Shown: positions 19,498 through 29,470, counted from the first letter of the stretch. The stretch: DNA of 64,000 bases from Aeromicrobium sp. Sec7.5 (GCF_036867135.1 NZ_JBAJIJ010000001.1:2480001-2544000), one strand, 5' to 3'. A program made the numbers and translations. The notes: generated by a model not told the origin, from the sequence alone.

Positions 19498-20738
19498 GAG
19501 GCGCCCCCGGAGATCGACAGCGTGATCGTCAGGTCGTCGGAGAGGCGCAGGACGGAGCCGTCAGCCGCGTCGGTGGGGACGTCCCTCACCAGTACCCCCT
19601 CCGTGCCCCCGGGCGGAGTCAGCGTCGTGCCGTTGGTCGACACATCGGTCACGAGCACGGTAGCCGCGGCCACCGCGATCTCCAAGTGGGTGCTGGACAC
19701 GTACGGGTCGTCGACCACGACCAGCTGGGGCAGGGCGGCGCCGGTGACGGCGGTCGAGCGCGGGCTACGTCCCACCAGGGCTCGGCCGGTGACGTCGTAC
19801 GTCTCTCCCGTGCTGAGGCCGAGCGTCACGGACGGACCCGGACGCGACGGGCGCCCGGCCGCCGATCCGGGGCGCCGGGGCAGGCTGCGGCGCGCGACGG
19901 TGTGTCCGTCGTGGTCACCGGTGTCGGGGGTCATCGGGGCGGGCTCGACGCTCCTCGACGGCGTCGGATCGGACGGGTGGGCAGCGGACTCCTCCGAGTC
20001 GCCGTCCTCCGGGTCGGCCTCGATCGGCCGCACGGCGGCGTCCTCGGGACGACGCCCGGGCACGGTGACACCGAACATCGCGTCGAACTCGTGCTCGTCG
20101 GGCTCGATGATCGTGGCCGGCGAGTCGGGCGCCTCAGCCGGACGTCTCGACGCCGGCACCGGGTCCGGGTCCGGCGCGGGATCCGCCTCGGTCACCGGCG
20201 CCGCGACCGACTCGGGATCGGGCGTGGAGGGGGCCTCGGTCGTGGAGGCCGTCTCGGGGACCTCCGCGCGGGCCGGGTCGGCCACGTCCTCGGCGACCAC
20301 GCGGTCGGTCACGAGCCAGTGCACCTGTGAGGCACGGACCACGCCGGACCCGATCGGCAGCCGGGGCGTGGTCGGGGACTCCCCGTCGTCGGTGCGGTCA
20401 TCACCTGCTCGGAGCACGACGGCGTCGACCTCCGAGCGCGGCCACGAGCGCTCGGACCACGTCGTGACGCCGTGTCCCTCCAGGACCTCACCGGCGATCT
20501 CGACGCGGTGGCGTCCGCGCACCAGGACGCGGACCTCGTCGCCCTCGACGACGGTGCAGGCGAAGTCGGGGACGGTCGACCAGCCACCGGCCGTGAGGGC
20601 CTCGACGATCCCCGGCACCTTGAGCGGCTCCTCGAGGAGCGCGGTGAGCGTGGCCTCCTGGCCGGGGTCGGTCACGATGACGCCCACGCCCGTGACCAGG
20701 GCGAGGGCGTCTCCGGAGTGGTACCAGCGGCCGGTCAC
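19494..20738 (-). CDS. FHA domain protein (kinase partner)
   Basis: 414 residues, GTG 20738. The N-terminal 115 residues form an uncharacterised globular domain with no cysteine catalytic motif. The middle is Pro/Glu/Asp-rich and probably disordered. The C-terminal FHA domain (about 318-405) is well preserved: VGRSPRS, YVSSTHLE and STNGTTL. The stop overlaps the kinase start by 4 nt, the classic arrangement of a kinase with its FHA substrate or adaptor. The start is 52 nt after the phosphatase stop. There is no membrane segment, so it is probably cytosolic. Confidence 0.8.
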   Translation of the reverse strand: MTGRWYHSGDALALVTGVGVIVTDPGQEATLTALLEEPLKVPGIVEALTAGGWSTVPDFACTVVEGDEVRVLVRGRHRVEIAGEVLEGHGVTTWSERSWPRSEVDAVVLRAGDDRTDDGESPTTPRLPIGSGVVRASQVHWLVTDRVVAEDVADPARAEVPETASTTEAPSTPDPESVAAPVTEADPAPDPDPVPASRRPAEAPDSPATIIEPDEHEFDAMFGVTVPGRRPEDAAVRPIEADPEDGDSEESAAHPSDPTPSRSVEPAPMTPDTGDHDGHTVARRSLPRRPGSAAGRPSRPGPSVTLGLSTGETYDVTGRALVGRSPRSTAVTGAALPQLVVVDDPYVSSTHLEIAVAAATVLVTDVSTNGTTLTPPGGTEGVLVRDVPTDAADGSVLRLSDDLTITLSISGGAS

Positions 20739-20790
20739 GGGGCGGCCCTCGTCGGTCGCCCCTCGTGCCGGGCCGTTCGAGGCGGGACGC

Positions 20791-21639
20791 TCATGCGTGG
20801 CTCCGGGCCTGCGGGACCGTGTCGACCTCGGGATCGCTGCGGTGACCGAGCGTGTCGGCCTGCGACAGGACGTCGCTGCCGATGACGTCGATCACGATCG
20901 CGGTGACGTTGTCGTGACCGCCGGCCTCGACCGCCGCCGCCACGAGACGGGCGGAGGTGACCGCCGCCGAGGCCCCACCGCGCAGGATGCGCTCGATGCG
21001 GGCGTCGTCGAGCTCGCCGGTGAGCCCGTCGGAGCACAGGAGCAGGCGCGTGCCGCCGCGGGCCGGCATCAGCGTGAAGTCGGCGGCGGCGTCGTCGACG
21101 GCCCCGATCGCCCGGGTGATGACGTGCCGGTCCGGGTGCACCCGGGCCTGGCGCTCGTCGATCTCGCCGGCGTCGATCATCTCCTGGACGAGGGAGTGGT
21201 CGTGGCTCACCTGCTCCAGCCGCTCGGGCGTGAGGAGATAGGCGCGAGAGTCACCGATGTTGACCAGCAGCCAGTACCCGCGCCCGCGCTCGACGACGTA
21301 GACGGCAGCCACGACGGTGGAGCCGGGCGCCGTGACGGGAGAGGTGGCGAGGGCGGCGACGGCCGCGCGGGACGACTCGAGCACCCGCTCGATGTCGGGC
21401 GCGGTGACGTCGTCGCGACCGGAGAGCTCGGTGAAGGCCTCGATCACGAGACGGCTCGCGACGTCACCCGCCGCGTGACCGCCCATGCCGTCGGCGACGA
21501 CGTAGACGGGCGGGCTCACGAGCCAGGCGTCCTCGTTGTGGCTGCGGACCGCACCCTCGTGGGTCGATCCGGACGCGACCAGCGTGACTCCCGCCGACAC
21601 GATGTCCGGCGTCCACGTCACTGCGGTTGTCTGCGTCAC
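20791..21639 (-). CDS. PP2C-family Ser/Thr protein phosphatase
   Basis: 282 residues, GTG 21639 preceded by GGGAGG. All PP2C metal-binding motifs are present: HNEDAW near residue 30, ADGMGGHAAGD, GDSRAYL, CSDGL and GGHDNVTAI near the end. It lacks the membrane segment found in PstP, so it is soluble. As first gene of the ten-gene operon it should dephosphorylate the kinase and its FHA partners. The 178-nt upstream gap has -10-like sequences (TATCCT, TAGCGT on the minus strand) but no convincing -35. Confidence 0.9.
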   Translation of the reverse strand: MTQTTAVTWTPDIVSAGVTLVASGSTHEGAVRSHNEDAWLVSPPVYVVADGMGGHAAGDVASRLVIEAFTELSGRDDVTAPDIERVLESSRAAVAALATSPVTAPGSTVVAAVYVVERGRGYWLLVNIGDSRAYLLTPERLEQVSHDHSLVQEMIDAGEIDERQARVHPDRHVITRAIGAVDDAAADFTLMPARGGTRLLLCSDGLTGELDDARIERILRGGASAAVTSARLVAAAVEAGGHDNVTAIVIDVIGSDVLSQADTLGHRSDPEVDTVPQARSHA

Positions 21640-21776
21640 CCGATCCGCCCTCCCGGTCCGTTCCTGCCCAGATCGATGGTCCCGGCCGCCCGGTTCTCGA
21701 GGGAACCGGCGCATGACCCGAGGGCCGCAGGATACGTCGCGCACCACGCTACGAGCGAGTCGAGCGCCCACGCCAT

Positions 21777-21790
21777 GGGGAGCGCTCCCC
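21777..21790. other. 14-bp perfect palindrome between GNAT and PP2C genes
   Basis: GGGGAGCGCTCCCC, a perfect palindrome with no loop, lies 27 nt past the GNAT stop and about 140 nt before the phosphatase start. It could be an operator for the PP2C-FtsK operon or a weak terminator element. Nothing in the sequence decides between them. Confidence 0.35.
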
Positions 21791-21817
21791 GCCCGCCGTC
21801 GTGCGAGGGGTCCGGCG

Positions 21818-22300
21818 TCAGACCCGGAGAGAGTAGAAGACGCTGTGCGGATCGAGCGCATAGTCGCTAAACGGGCCCACCGGCACGAAGCCGTGGCGCT
21901 CGTACAGCCGGCGTGCCGGCGCGAAGTGGTCCTGCGTGCCGGTCTCGAGGCTGACCCGGACGAATCCGCTCCTCCGCACCTCGTCGAGCAGGTGCCGGAG
22001 CACCACCTGACCGACCCCACGGCCCCGAGCGGCCACCGCGGTGCGCATCGACTTGATCTCCGCGTGGCGGTCGCCGAGGTGCTTCACGGCGCCGCACCCC
22101 ACGAGGGCGTCGCCGTCGCGTGCGGTCCAGAAGGTCACGCCGGCGGCGCGGAGCGCGTCGACGGGCAGCGCATGGACGCTCTCGGCCGGGCTGGTGGCGC
22201 GCATCTCGGCGAGGTGCTCCTGCAGCAGGGCCAGGACGTCCTCGCGGCCGAGCTCACCCGCCGTGAGCCGGAGCGGGACGCCGGGCACGGTCACGGTCAC
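21818..22300 (-). CDS. GNAT-family N-acetyltransferase
   Basis: 160 residues from GTG 22300, four nt after the glmM stop. Motif A is MRTAVAARGRGVGQVVLRHLL with the acetyl-CoA pyrophosphate loop RGRGVG (about residues 95-100). Motif B follows at SLETG and ARRLYERHGF, matching the YjgM/PhnO-like part of the GNAT superfamily. The acceptor substrate cannot be told from sequence. The ribosome site is weak, so expression is probably coupled to glmM. It may be unrelated functionally to the PP2C operon downstream. Confidence 0.85.
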   Translation of the reverse strand: MTVTVPGVPLRLTAGELGREDVLALLQEHLAEMRATSPAESVHALPVDALRAAGVTFWTARDGDALVGCGAVKHLGDRHAEIKSMRTAVAARGRGVGQVVLRHLLDEVRRSGFVRVSLETGTQDHFAPARRLYERHGFVPVGPFSDYALDPHSVFYSLRV

Positions 22301-22304
22301 GGAC

Positions 22305-23651
22305 TCAGAGCGCGAGCTGGACGCGGACCACGTCGGCGAGGTCGTCCGCGACGCGCGACGCCTCGTCGGCCGTGGGCGCCTCGACCATGACGCGCACCAG
22401 GGGCTCGGTGCCCGACGGTCGCAGCAGCACGCGTCCGCGGCCGGCCAGGGCACCGGAGGCGGCGGCGACGGCACCCTGCAGGACCGGGTCGGAGTCACTC
22501 CGGGTGCGATCGACGTCCGGCACGTTGACGAGCACCTGCGGCAGGCGGGTCATGGCGGTGCCCAGGTCGGCCAGGGTCCGGCCCGTGGCCCGCATGCGCG
22601 CGGCCAGGTGGATCGCCGCCAGCACCCCGTCGCCCGTGGTGGCGTGCTCGGCCATGATGACGTGGCCCGACTGCTCACCGCCCAGGGCGAAGCTGCCGGC
22701 CCGCATCGCCTCGAGCACGTAGCGGTCGCCGACCGCCGTCCGCACGCACACGATGCCGGCCCGCTCCATCGCCTGCACGAAGCCGAGGTTGCTCATCTGC
22801 GTGACCACGACGGTGCCACCCGTGAGCGTGCCGGACTCCTGCGCCGCGAGGGCCAGGATCGCGAGGATCTGGTCGCCGTCGACGAGCTCGCCGTCGGCGT
22901 CGACGGCCAGGCAGCGGTCGGCGTCGCCGTCGAAGGCGAAGCCCGCATCGGCACGGTGCGCGACCACGGCGGCCTGGAGGCCCTCGGGGTGGGTCGAGCC
23001 GGCGGCCTCGTTGATGTTGGTGCCGTCCGGCGCCGCGTTGATCGCGACGACCTCGGCCCCCAGAGCCGCGAACGCCTCGGGCCCGACCTCGTAGGCGGCG
23101 CCGTGCGCGCAGTCGAGCACGACCCGCAGGCCGTCGAGGCGCACCGGCGACGTGCGCACCAGGTGGCGGACGTACTCGCCGAGTCCGGCGTGGCTGTCGC
23201 CAACGCGGCCCACGGCGGCCCCGGTCGGACGGTCCCACGGCTCCTCGAGGCGGTCCTCGATCTGCCGCTCGATCGCATCGTCGAGCTTGTGGCCGCCCCG
23301 GCCCAGGAACTTGATGCCGTTGTCGGGCATCGGGTTGTGGCTCGCCGAGATCATGACGCCCATGTCGGCGTCGAGGTGCTGCGTCAGGAACGCGCAGCCC
23401 GGCGTGGGGACGACCCCCAGGCGGTGCACGTCGACGCCGGCCGAGGCCAGGCCCGCGACGACCGCGGCCTCGAGGAACTCCCCCGAGACCCGGGTGTCGC
23501 GGGCGACCACCGCGGTGGGTCGGCTGTCGGCGAAGGCTCCCCGCTCGCCCAGGACATGGGCGGCGGCGACCGCGAGGTCGACGGCCAGCTCGGCCGTCAG
23601 GTCGCGGTTCGCGAGCCCCCGAACGCCGTCGGTTCCGAAGATCCGACCCAC
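22305..23651 (-). CDS. glmM: Phosphoglucosamine mutase GlmM
   Basis: 448 residues, GTG 23651. Interconverts glucosamine-6-phosphate and glucosamine-1-phosphate for UDP-GlcNAc and peptidoglycan. Visible motifs are FGTDGVRG at the N-terminus, the phosphoserine loop ISASHNP (Ser104), the Mg loop DGDADR and the C-terminal phosphate-binding RPSGTEPLVRVMVE. It starts 7 nt after the rpsI stop; rplM-rpsI-glmM is a standard actinobacterial order. Full length. Confidence 0.96.
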   Translation of the reverse strand: MGRIFGTDGVRGLANRDLTAELAVDLAVAAAHVLGERGAFADSRPTAVVARDTRVSGEFLEAAVVAGLASAGVDVHRLGVVPTPGCAFLTQHLDADMGVMISASHNPMPDNGIKFLGRGGHKLDDAIERQIEDRLEEPWDRPTGAAVGRVGDSHAGLGEYVRHLVRTSPVRLDGLRVVLDCAHGAAYEVGPEAFAALGAEVVAINAAPDGTNINEAAGSTHPEGLQAAVVAHRADAGFAFDGDADRCLAVDADGELVDGDQILAILALAAQESGTLTGGTVVVTQMSNLGFVQAMERAGIVCVRTAVGDRYVLEAMRAGSFALGGEQSGHVIMAEHATTGDGVLAAIHLAARMRATGRTLADLGTAMTRLPQVLVNVPDVDRTRSDSDPVLQGAVAAASGALAGRGRVLLRPSGTEPLVRVMVEAPTADEASRVADDLADVVRVQLAL

Positions 23652-23658
23652 GCGCGGA

Positions 23659-24177
23659 TCAGCGCTTGCTGTACTGCGGAGCCTTGCGGGCCTTCTTGAG
23701 ACCAGCCTTCTTGCGCTCCTTGATGCGCGAGTCGCGCGTGAGGAGACCGGCCTTCTTGAGGACCGGGCGGTTGGCCTCCTCGTCGATGCCGTTGAGCGAG
23801 CGGGCGACGCCGAGACGCAGCGCGCCGGCCTGACCCGTCATGCCGCCACCGGTGACCCGGGCGACGACGTCGAAGGCGTCGGCCAGGCCGACGGCCGTCA
23901 GGGCCTCCTTGGCGATCTGCTGGTGCAGCTTGTTCGGGAGGTACTCCTCGAGCGGCTTGCCGTTGACGGTCCAGACACCCGTGCCGGGCACGATGCGCAC
24001 GCGGGCGACGGCCTCCTTGCGGCGACCGGTGGCGGCGCCGGGGGCCACGACGGCCGGACGATCGGTGGCCGAGGCGGAGATGCCGCTCGACTCGGAGGTG
24101 TAGACGCCGGAGGTCGGGACCTCGAGCTCGGTGTCGGTGGTGCTGTCAGCCACGGTGGTCTGCTCTCTCGTGCTCAC
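23659..24177 (-). CDS. rpsI: 30S ribosomal protein S9
   Basis: Conserved S9 core with the decoding-site C-terminus ending in SKR. An N-terminal extension of about 40 residues, Ser/Thr-rich, precedes the core. GTG 24177 overlaps the rplM stop (GTGA); GTG 24153 (VADST) is an alternative with a GAGAG-like site in front and would give 164 residues. Cotranscribed with rplM. Confidence 0.95.
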   Translation of the reverse strand: MSTREQTTVADSTTDTELEVPTSGVYTSESSGISASATDRPAVVAPGAATGRRKEAVARVRIVPGTGVWTVNGKPLEEYLPNKLHQQIAKEALTAVGLADAFDVVARVTGGGMTGQAGALRLGVARSLNGIDEEANRPVLKKAGLLTRDSRIKERKKAGLKKARKAPQYSKR

Positions 24178-24617
24178 TGGGAGATCTGCGTGATCTCGAA
24201 CGGCTGGGGCTTCTGGGCGGCGTGCGGGTGGCTCGGGCCGGAGTAGACCTTGAGCTTGCTGATCTGCGCACGGCCCAGACGGTTCTTCGGCAGCATGCCG
24301 GTGACCGACTTCTCGATGGCCTTGCGGGCGTCCTTCTCGAGCAGGTCGCCGTAGGAGATCTGCTTCAGGCCGCCCGGGAAGCCGCTGTGGCGGTAGACCT
24401 GCTTGTCGGTGCGCTTGGCACCGGTCAGCGCCACCTTCTCGGCGTTGATGATGATGACGAAGTCACCACCGTCGACGTGCGGGGCGAAGGTCGGCTTGTG
24501 CTTGCCACGCAGCAGCGTGGCAGCCTCGACGGCCAGACGGCCCAGGACGACGTCCTGGGCATCGATGACGTGCCACTGACGGGTGATGTCAGCGGGCTTC
24601 GGGCTGAACGTGCGCAC
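24174..24617 (-). CDS. rplM: 50S ribosomal protein L13
   Basis: 147 residues from GTG 24617 with GAAGG eight nt upstream. Family marks: [17 protein letters not shown] opening, [17 protein letters not shown] and [10 protein letters not shown]. First gene of the rplM-rpsI-glmM unit. A longer in-frame reading to 24704 would have no ribosome site and starts inside the 5' leader. Confidence 0.96.
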   Translation of the reverse strand: MRTFSPKPADITRQWHVIDAQDVVLGRLAVEAATLLRGKHKPTFAPHVDGGDFVIIINAEKVALTGAKRTDKQVYRHSGFPGGLKQISYGDLLEKDARKAIEKSVTGMLPKNRLGRAQISKLKVYSGPSHPHAAQKPQPFEITQISQ

Positions 24618-24735
24618 GGCGTGACCTTCTCGTTCTGGAGCTGGTGGAAAACGAGGCATGGAACCTCGAGGAGAATCTGTGGTCGTCACCCGCGTGTGGA
24701 TCATCGGTAGCGATCACCGGGCACGACGACGTCCA

Positions 24736-24765
24736 AGACTAACCGCCGGAGGACTCCCGGGTCAA
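24736..24765 (-). promoter_or_regulatory. Sigma-70-type promoter for rplM-rpsI
   Basis: On the minus strand, -35 TTGACC (24765-24760), an 18-nt spacer and -10 TAGTCT (24741-24736). This predicts a leader of about 110 nt before the rplM GTG. The same extended boxes occur upstream of rpsL. Confidence 0.7.
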
Positions 24766-24876
24766 AACGACGGCTGGCCGCAGCACCCCCGGGACGCAGA
24801 CCTCGTCAGGCGGGGCTAAGTTGGATGTCGGAAGCGTCACACCCCGGCGCACGTCGTACGTCACAGGAGACCCATC

Positions 24877-26172
<1,296 letters not shown>

Positions 26173-26189
26173 GCACCGTCCCACCACCC

Positions 26190-26244
26190 GAGCGGTGAGT
26201 GGGTGACCTCCGAGCCGTGCGGAGGGGTCACCTGCTCACCGCTC
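26190..26244 (+). terminator. Hairpin terminator after gltA
   Basis: Arms GAGCGGTGAG and CTCACCGCTC (10 bp) enclose a second paired section, GGTGACCTCC with GGAGGGGTCACC, around a 9-nt loop. It lies 17 nt after the gltA stop. There is no U-run, as is usual for actinobacteria. Confidence 0.75.
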
Positions 26245-26300
26245 GCGTGCGTCCGGGTCACTGACCGGACCCCGCCGGCGGCCGACTACCGTGGACTCCC

Positions 26301-27089
26301 GTGAGACTGCGGATCGACCTGGCCTACGACGGCACTGACTTCGCCGGCTGGGCGACCCAGCCGGGACAGCGCACCGTCCAGGGTGACCTCGAGGCCGCTC
26401 TGGCCAGGATCCTGCGGCTGCCCCAGGAGCCCACCGTCACCTGCGCCGGACGCACCGACGCCGGGGTCCACGCGCGCGGCCAGGTCGCGCACGTCGACCT
26501 CGACACCCACCCCGGTGTCCTCGAGCGACGCCTGCGCCGCTACCTGCCGTCCGACATCCGCATCAAGGCGGTCACGGAGGCCCACCCCGACTTCGAGGCA
26601 CGCTTCGCCGCCACCGAGCGCCGGTACGTCTATCGGATGACCGACCACCCGGCCGGGCCCGACCCGCTCGCCCGCGGCATGATCGTCGCCCACCCGAGGC
26701 CGCTCACGGTCGACCTCATGAACGAGGCGGCCGAGCACCTGCTGGGCCAGCACGACTTCGCGGCCTTCTGCCGCAGGCGAGAGGGCGCCACCACGATCCG
26801 GACGCTGCTCGCCCTGCGCACCGTCCGCGGCGGCGAGACGATTGCGACGACCGTCCGGGCCGACGCCTTCTGCCACTCGATGGTGCGTTCGCTCATGGGC
26901 TGCCTCGTCGCGGTCGGCGAGCGCCGGTTCCCGCCGGAGTTCGCCGCCGAGGTGCTGTCCGGGAAGGTCCGTGACGGGCGGGTCAAGGTCATGGAGCCGC
27001 ACGGACTCGTGCTGGAGGAGGTCGTGTACCCCGACGACGCCGGCCTGTCCGCCCGGGTCCGCGAGTCGCGCCGTCGCCGGGACGAGTGA
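26301..27089 (+). CDS. truA: tRNA pseudouridine(38-40) synthase TruA
   Basis: 262 residues, GTG 26301. Isomerises U38-40 in the tRNA anticodon arm. Catalytic Asp sits in CAGRTDAGVHARGQV (about residue 54), with GTDFAGW near the start and the FCHSMVRSLMG motif late in the protein. A -10-like TACCGT ends only 8 nt before the GTG and no ribosome site is visible, suggesting a leaderless transcript. It heads a plus-strand run of five genes with gaps of -4 to 14 nt. truA is more often found just downstream of rplQ on the ribosomal strand. Confidence 0.95.
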   Translation: MRLRIDLAYDGTDFAGWATQPGQRTVQGDLEAALARILRLPQEPTVTCAGRTDAGVHARGQVAHVDLDTHPGVLERRLRRYLPSDIRIKAVTEAHPDFEARFAATERRYVYRMTDHPAGPDPLARGMIVAHPRPLTVDLMNEAAEHLLGQHDFAAFCRRREGATTIRTLLALRTVRGGETIATTVRADAFCHSMVRSLMGCLVAVGERRFPPEFAAEVLSGKVRDGRVKVMEPHGLVLEEVVYPDDAGLSARVRESRRRRDE

Positions 27090-27090
27090 C

Positions 27091-27552
27091 GTGCCCCGGC
27101 TCCTGAGCGCGGGCATCCTGCTGCACCGTCGTCGCGACGGAGTCACCGAGGTCCTCCTCGGCCATCTGGGAGGTCCGTACTGGGCGCGCCAGCACGAGCG
27201 GGCGTGGTCGATCCCGAAGGGCGTGGTCGAGGACGGCGAGGAACCGGTCGACGCGGCCCGGCGGGAGTTCACCGAGGAGCTCGGCGTCCCGGTCCCGGAC
27301 GGCCCGCTCGTCGACCTCGGGAGCGTGCGGCAGTCACGCAAGGACGTGCGCATCTGGGCCCTCGAGGGCGACCTCGACCCGGGTTCCATCGAGCCCGGCA
27401 CCTTCGAGATGGAGTGGCCGCCGCGCTCCGGCCGCACGATCGTGGTGCCCGAGCTGGATCGCGTCGCGTGGTTCGACCTGGAGACGGCCGCCACGGTCGT
27501 GGTCGCCGCCCAGGCCGAGCACCTGCAGCGGCTCGCGGCACTGTCAGACTGA
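27091..27552 (+). CDS. Nudix hydrolase
   Basis: 153 residues, GTG 27091, one nt after the truA stop. The Nudix box is complete: GVVEDGEEPVDAARREFTEE followed by LGV, with the REFTEELG metal-binding helix. The N-terminus (SAGILLHRR and KDVRIWALEG) resembles the NTP-pyrophosphohydrolase/DR1025-like group. Substrate unknown; housecleaning of nucleotides or nucleotide-sugar diphosphates is likely. Cotranscribed with truA. Confidence 0.88.
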   Translation: MPRLLSAGILLHRRRDGVTEVLLGHLGGPYWARQHERAWSIPKGVVEDGEEPVDAARREFTEELGVPVPDGPLVDLGSVRQSRKDVRIWALEGDLDPGSIEPGTFEMEWPPRSGRTIVVPELDRVAWFDLETAATVVVAAQAEHLQRLAALSD

Positions 27553-27556
27553 TCCC

Positions 27557-27913
27557 ATGGCCAGTACCTGGGACGAGGTCGTTGCCTTCGCGACCGGGAC
27601 GTTCCCCCAGACCGAGGAGTCGACCTCCTGGGGCAACCCCTCGCTCAAGGTGAAGGGCAAGATGCTCTGCCGGCTCCGGCTCGAGAAGGAGGCGCACGGA
27701 GCCCTGGCGCTGAAGTGCTCCCCGGAGGACAAGGAGGCTCTGCTCGCCAGTGACGACTCGGCCTTCTTCACCATCTCCCACTACGACGGCTACCCGTACG
27801 TGCTGGTCGACCTCACGCGCGTCGAGGTCGACGAACTGCACGAGCTCCTGACCGACGCCTGGCTGCTGGCTGCCCCCGTGCGGGTCCGGCAGGAATGGGA
27901 GGCCCAGCGGTGA
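27557..27913 (+). CDS. MmcQ/YjbR family protein
   Basis: 118 residues, ATG 27557. Matches the MmcQ/YjbR (DUF419) fold: STSWGNPSLKVKGK-type opening, the middle sequence LKCSPEDKEALL and the closing YPYVLVDLTRVEVDEL. Members have a CyaY-like DNA-binding-like fold but no settled function. The stop overlaps the next start (GTGA). Confidence 0.8.
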   Translation: MASTWDEVVAFATGTFPQTEESTSWGNPSLKVKGKMLCRLRLEKEAHGALALKCSPEDKEALLASDDSAFFTISHYDGYPYVLVDLTRVEVDELHELLTDAWLLAAPVRVRQEWEAQR

Positions 27914-28719
27914 GGCGCCCGGCCCTGGTCCTGGTCGTCGCCCTGCTGGGCTCGCTGCTGACCGGCTGCGCTGGTGGGTCGGGCGAGGACGACCTCGAGC
28001 TCCCTCCCGTCGGCGCCGTCGTCGACTACCAGCTCGGCGGGCCCTACGAACCGGCCGACGACGTCGACGTCGTGACCCGGGACAGCTCCTCGGTGCCCGA
28101 TCCCGACCGCTACTCCATCTGCTACGTCAACGGGTTCCAGACCCAGCCCGGTGGGGCGCGCGACGTCCTCGTCGACCAGCACGGGATCGACCTGCTGCTG
28201 CAGGCCGACGGGCAGGACGTCATCGATCCCGGGTGGCCGGGCGAGACCCTGTTCGACACCTCGACGGCCCAGAATCGCACCGCACTGGCCGAGGTCGTCG
28301 GCGACTGGATCCGCACGTGCGCCAGCGATGGCTTCGACGCCGTGGAGATCGACAACCTCGACAGCTGGACCCGGTCACGCGGCCTGCTGACCCAGGACGA
28401 CGCCGAGGCCTTCGCGCGGCTCCTGGTCGACGCGGCGCACGACGCCGGGCTGCCGGTCGCGCAGAAGAACAGCGCCGAGGTCGACGGACCCGCCCTCGGC
28501 TTCGACTTCGCCGTCACCGAGGAGTGCGCGGTCTACGACGAGTGCGACGACTACACCGCGATGTACGGCGAGCACGTGATCGAGGTCGAGTACACCGACA
28601 ACGGGCGCGAGGCGTTCGACGAGTCCTGCGCCGACGCCGCCGGGGACCGGTCGATCCTGCTGCGCGACCGCGACGTCGTGCCGGACGACGACCCCGCCTA
28701 CGTCTTCGAGCACTGCTGA
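27910..28719 (+). CDS. Lipoprotein, GH114-like (endo-alpha-1,4-polygalactosaminidase family)
   Basis: 269 residues, GTG 27910. Signal peptide with lipobox LLTGC (Cys about residue 19). The mature part has the TIM-barrel signatures of glycoside hydrolase family 114/TM1410: YQLGGPYEP near the start, YSICYVNGFQTQ, then GFDAVEIDNLDSW carrying the acidic pair. Family members cut galactosaminogalactan-type polymers, and many act on surface polysaccharides. The substrate here is not known; the bacterium's own wall or capsule polymer is possible. Confidence 0.8.
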   Translation: MRRPALVLVVALLGSLLTGCAGGSGEDDLELPPVGAVVDYQLGGPYEPADDVDVVTRDSSSVPDPDRYSICYVNGFQTQPGGARDVLVDQHGIDLLLQADGQDVIDPGWPGETLFDTSTAQNRTALAEVVGDWIRTCASDGFDAVEIDNLDSWTRSRGLLTQDDAEAFARLLVDAAHDAGLPVAQKNSAEVDGPALGFDFAVTEECAVYDECDDYTAMYGEHVIEVEYTDNGREAFDESCADAAGDRSILLRDRDVVPDDDPAYVFEHC

Positions 28720-28733
28720 GAAAGACTGGACCG

Positions 28734-29363
28734 GTGGCCGACCACTACTTCTCCCGGACCCCCGGGGTCGCGGCACGCCTGCGCGAGGTCGAGATCGAGC
28801 TCGGCGGTCGGCGCCTCGCGATGCGCACCTCGTCCGGCGTGTTCTCCGGCGACGGGCTCGACCACGCCACACGCCACCTGCTGCAGCGCCTCGACGACGA
28901 GGCCCCCTCCTCCACCCACCCCGCGCCCGCCCGCGTGCTGGACCTGGGCTGCGGCTGGGGCCCGATCGCGCTCGCGCTGGCGGCACACTGGCCGGCCGCC
29001 GAGGTGTGGGCCGTCGACGTCAATGAGCGCGCGTTGGAGCTCACCGAGCGCAATGCCGAGCGCCACGACCTGCCGGTCACGACCTCGCTTCCCGAGGACG
29101 TCCCGAGCGACCTGCGCTTCGACGCGATCTGGTCCAATCCGCCGATCCGCATCGGCAAGCAGGCCCTGCACGAGCTGCTCCTGCTCTGGCTCGAGCGGCT
29201 CGCCGACGATGGCAGCATGACGATGGTCGTGGGCCGCCAGCTCGGGGCCGACTCGCTGCAGCGCTGGCTCGACGAGCAGGGCTGGCCCACCGAGCGCCTC
29301 GGCTCGGCCAAGGGCTTCCGCCTCCTGCGCACCCGCCGACCCGCACCCACGCCCGCTCCCTGA
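28734..29363 (+). CDS. RsmC/RlmG-like class I methyltransferase
   Basis: 209 residues, GTG 28734. SAM-binding motif I is VLDLGCGWGPIALALA; motif IV is SNPPIRIGK, the N-P-P-[FYI] signature of N-directed nucleic acid methylases. It contains only the catalytic half of RsmC, like many actinobacterial 'MTS' proteins. The likely substrate is guanine N2 in rRNA. It is the last gene of the truA run and ends before a strong bidirectional terminator. Confidence 0.85.
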   Translation: MADHYFSRTPGVAARLREVEIELGGRRLAMRTSSGVFSGDGLDHATRHLLQRLDDEAPSSTHPAPARVLDLGCGWGPIALALAAHWPAAEVWAVDVNERALELTERNAERHDLPVTTSLPEDVPSDLRFDAIWSNPPIRIGKQALHELLLLWLERLADDGSMTMVVGRQLGADSLQRWLDEQGWPTERLGSAKGFRLLRTRRPAPTPAP

Positions 29364-29410
29364 GGTGCGAGGCGGCCCCCGGCCGAGCTCGACGGGTCAC
29401 CCGTCCACGA

Positions 29411-29455
29411 ACGACCAGGGCCCCGCACCGGTCAACGGTGCGGGGCCCTGGTCGT
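29411..29455. terminator. Bidirectional terminator, perfect 20-bp stem
   Basis: ACGACCAGGGCCCCGCACCG (29411-29430) pairs perfectly with 29436-29455 around the loop GTCAA. It lies between the convergent methyltransferase and rplQ genes and can serve both. Confidence 0.9.
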
Positions 29456-29470
29456 CAGGCGGGGTGGGAG

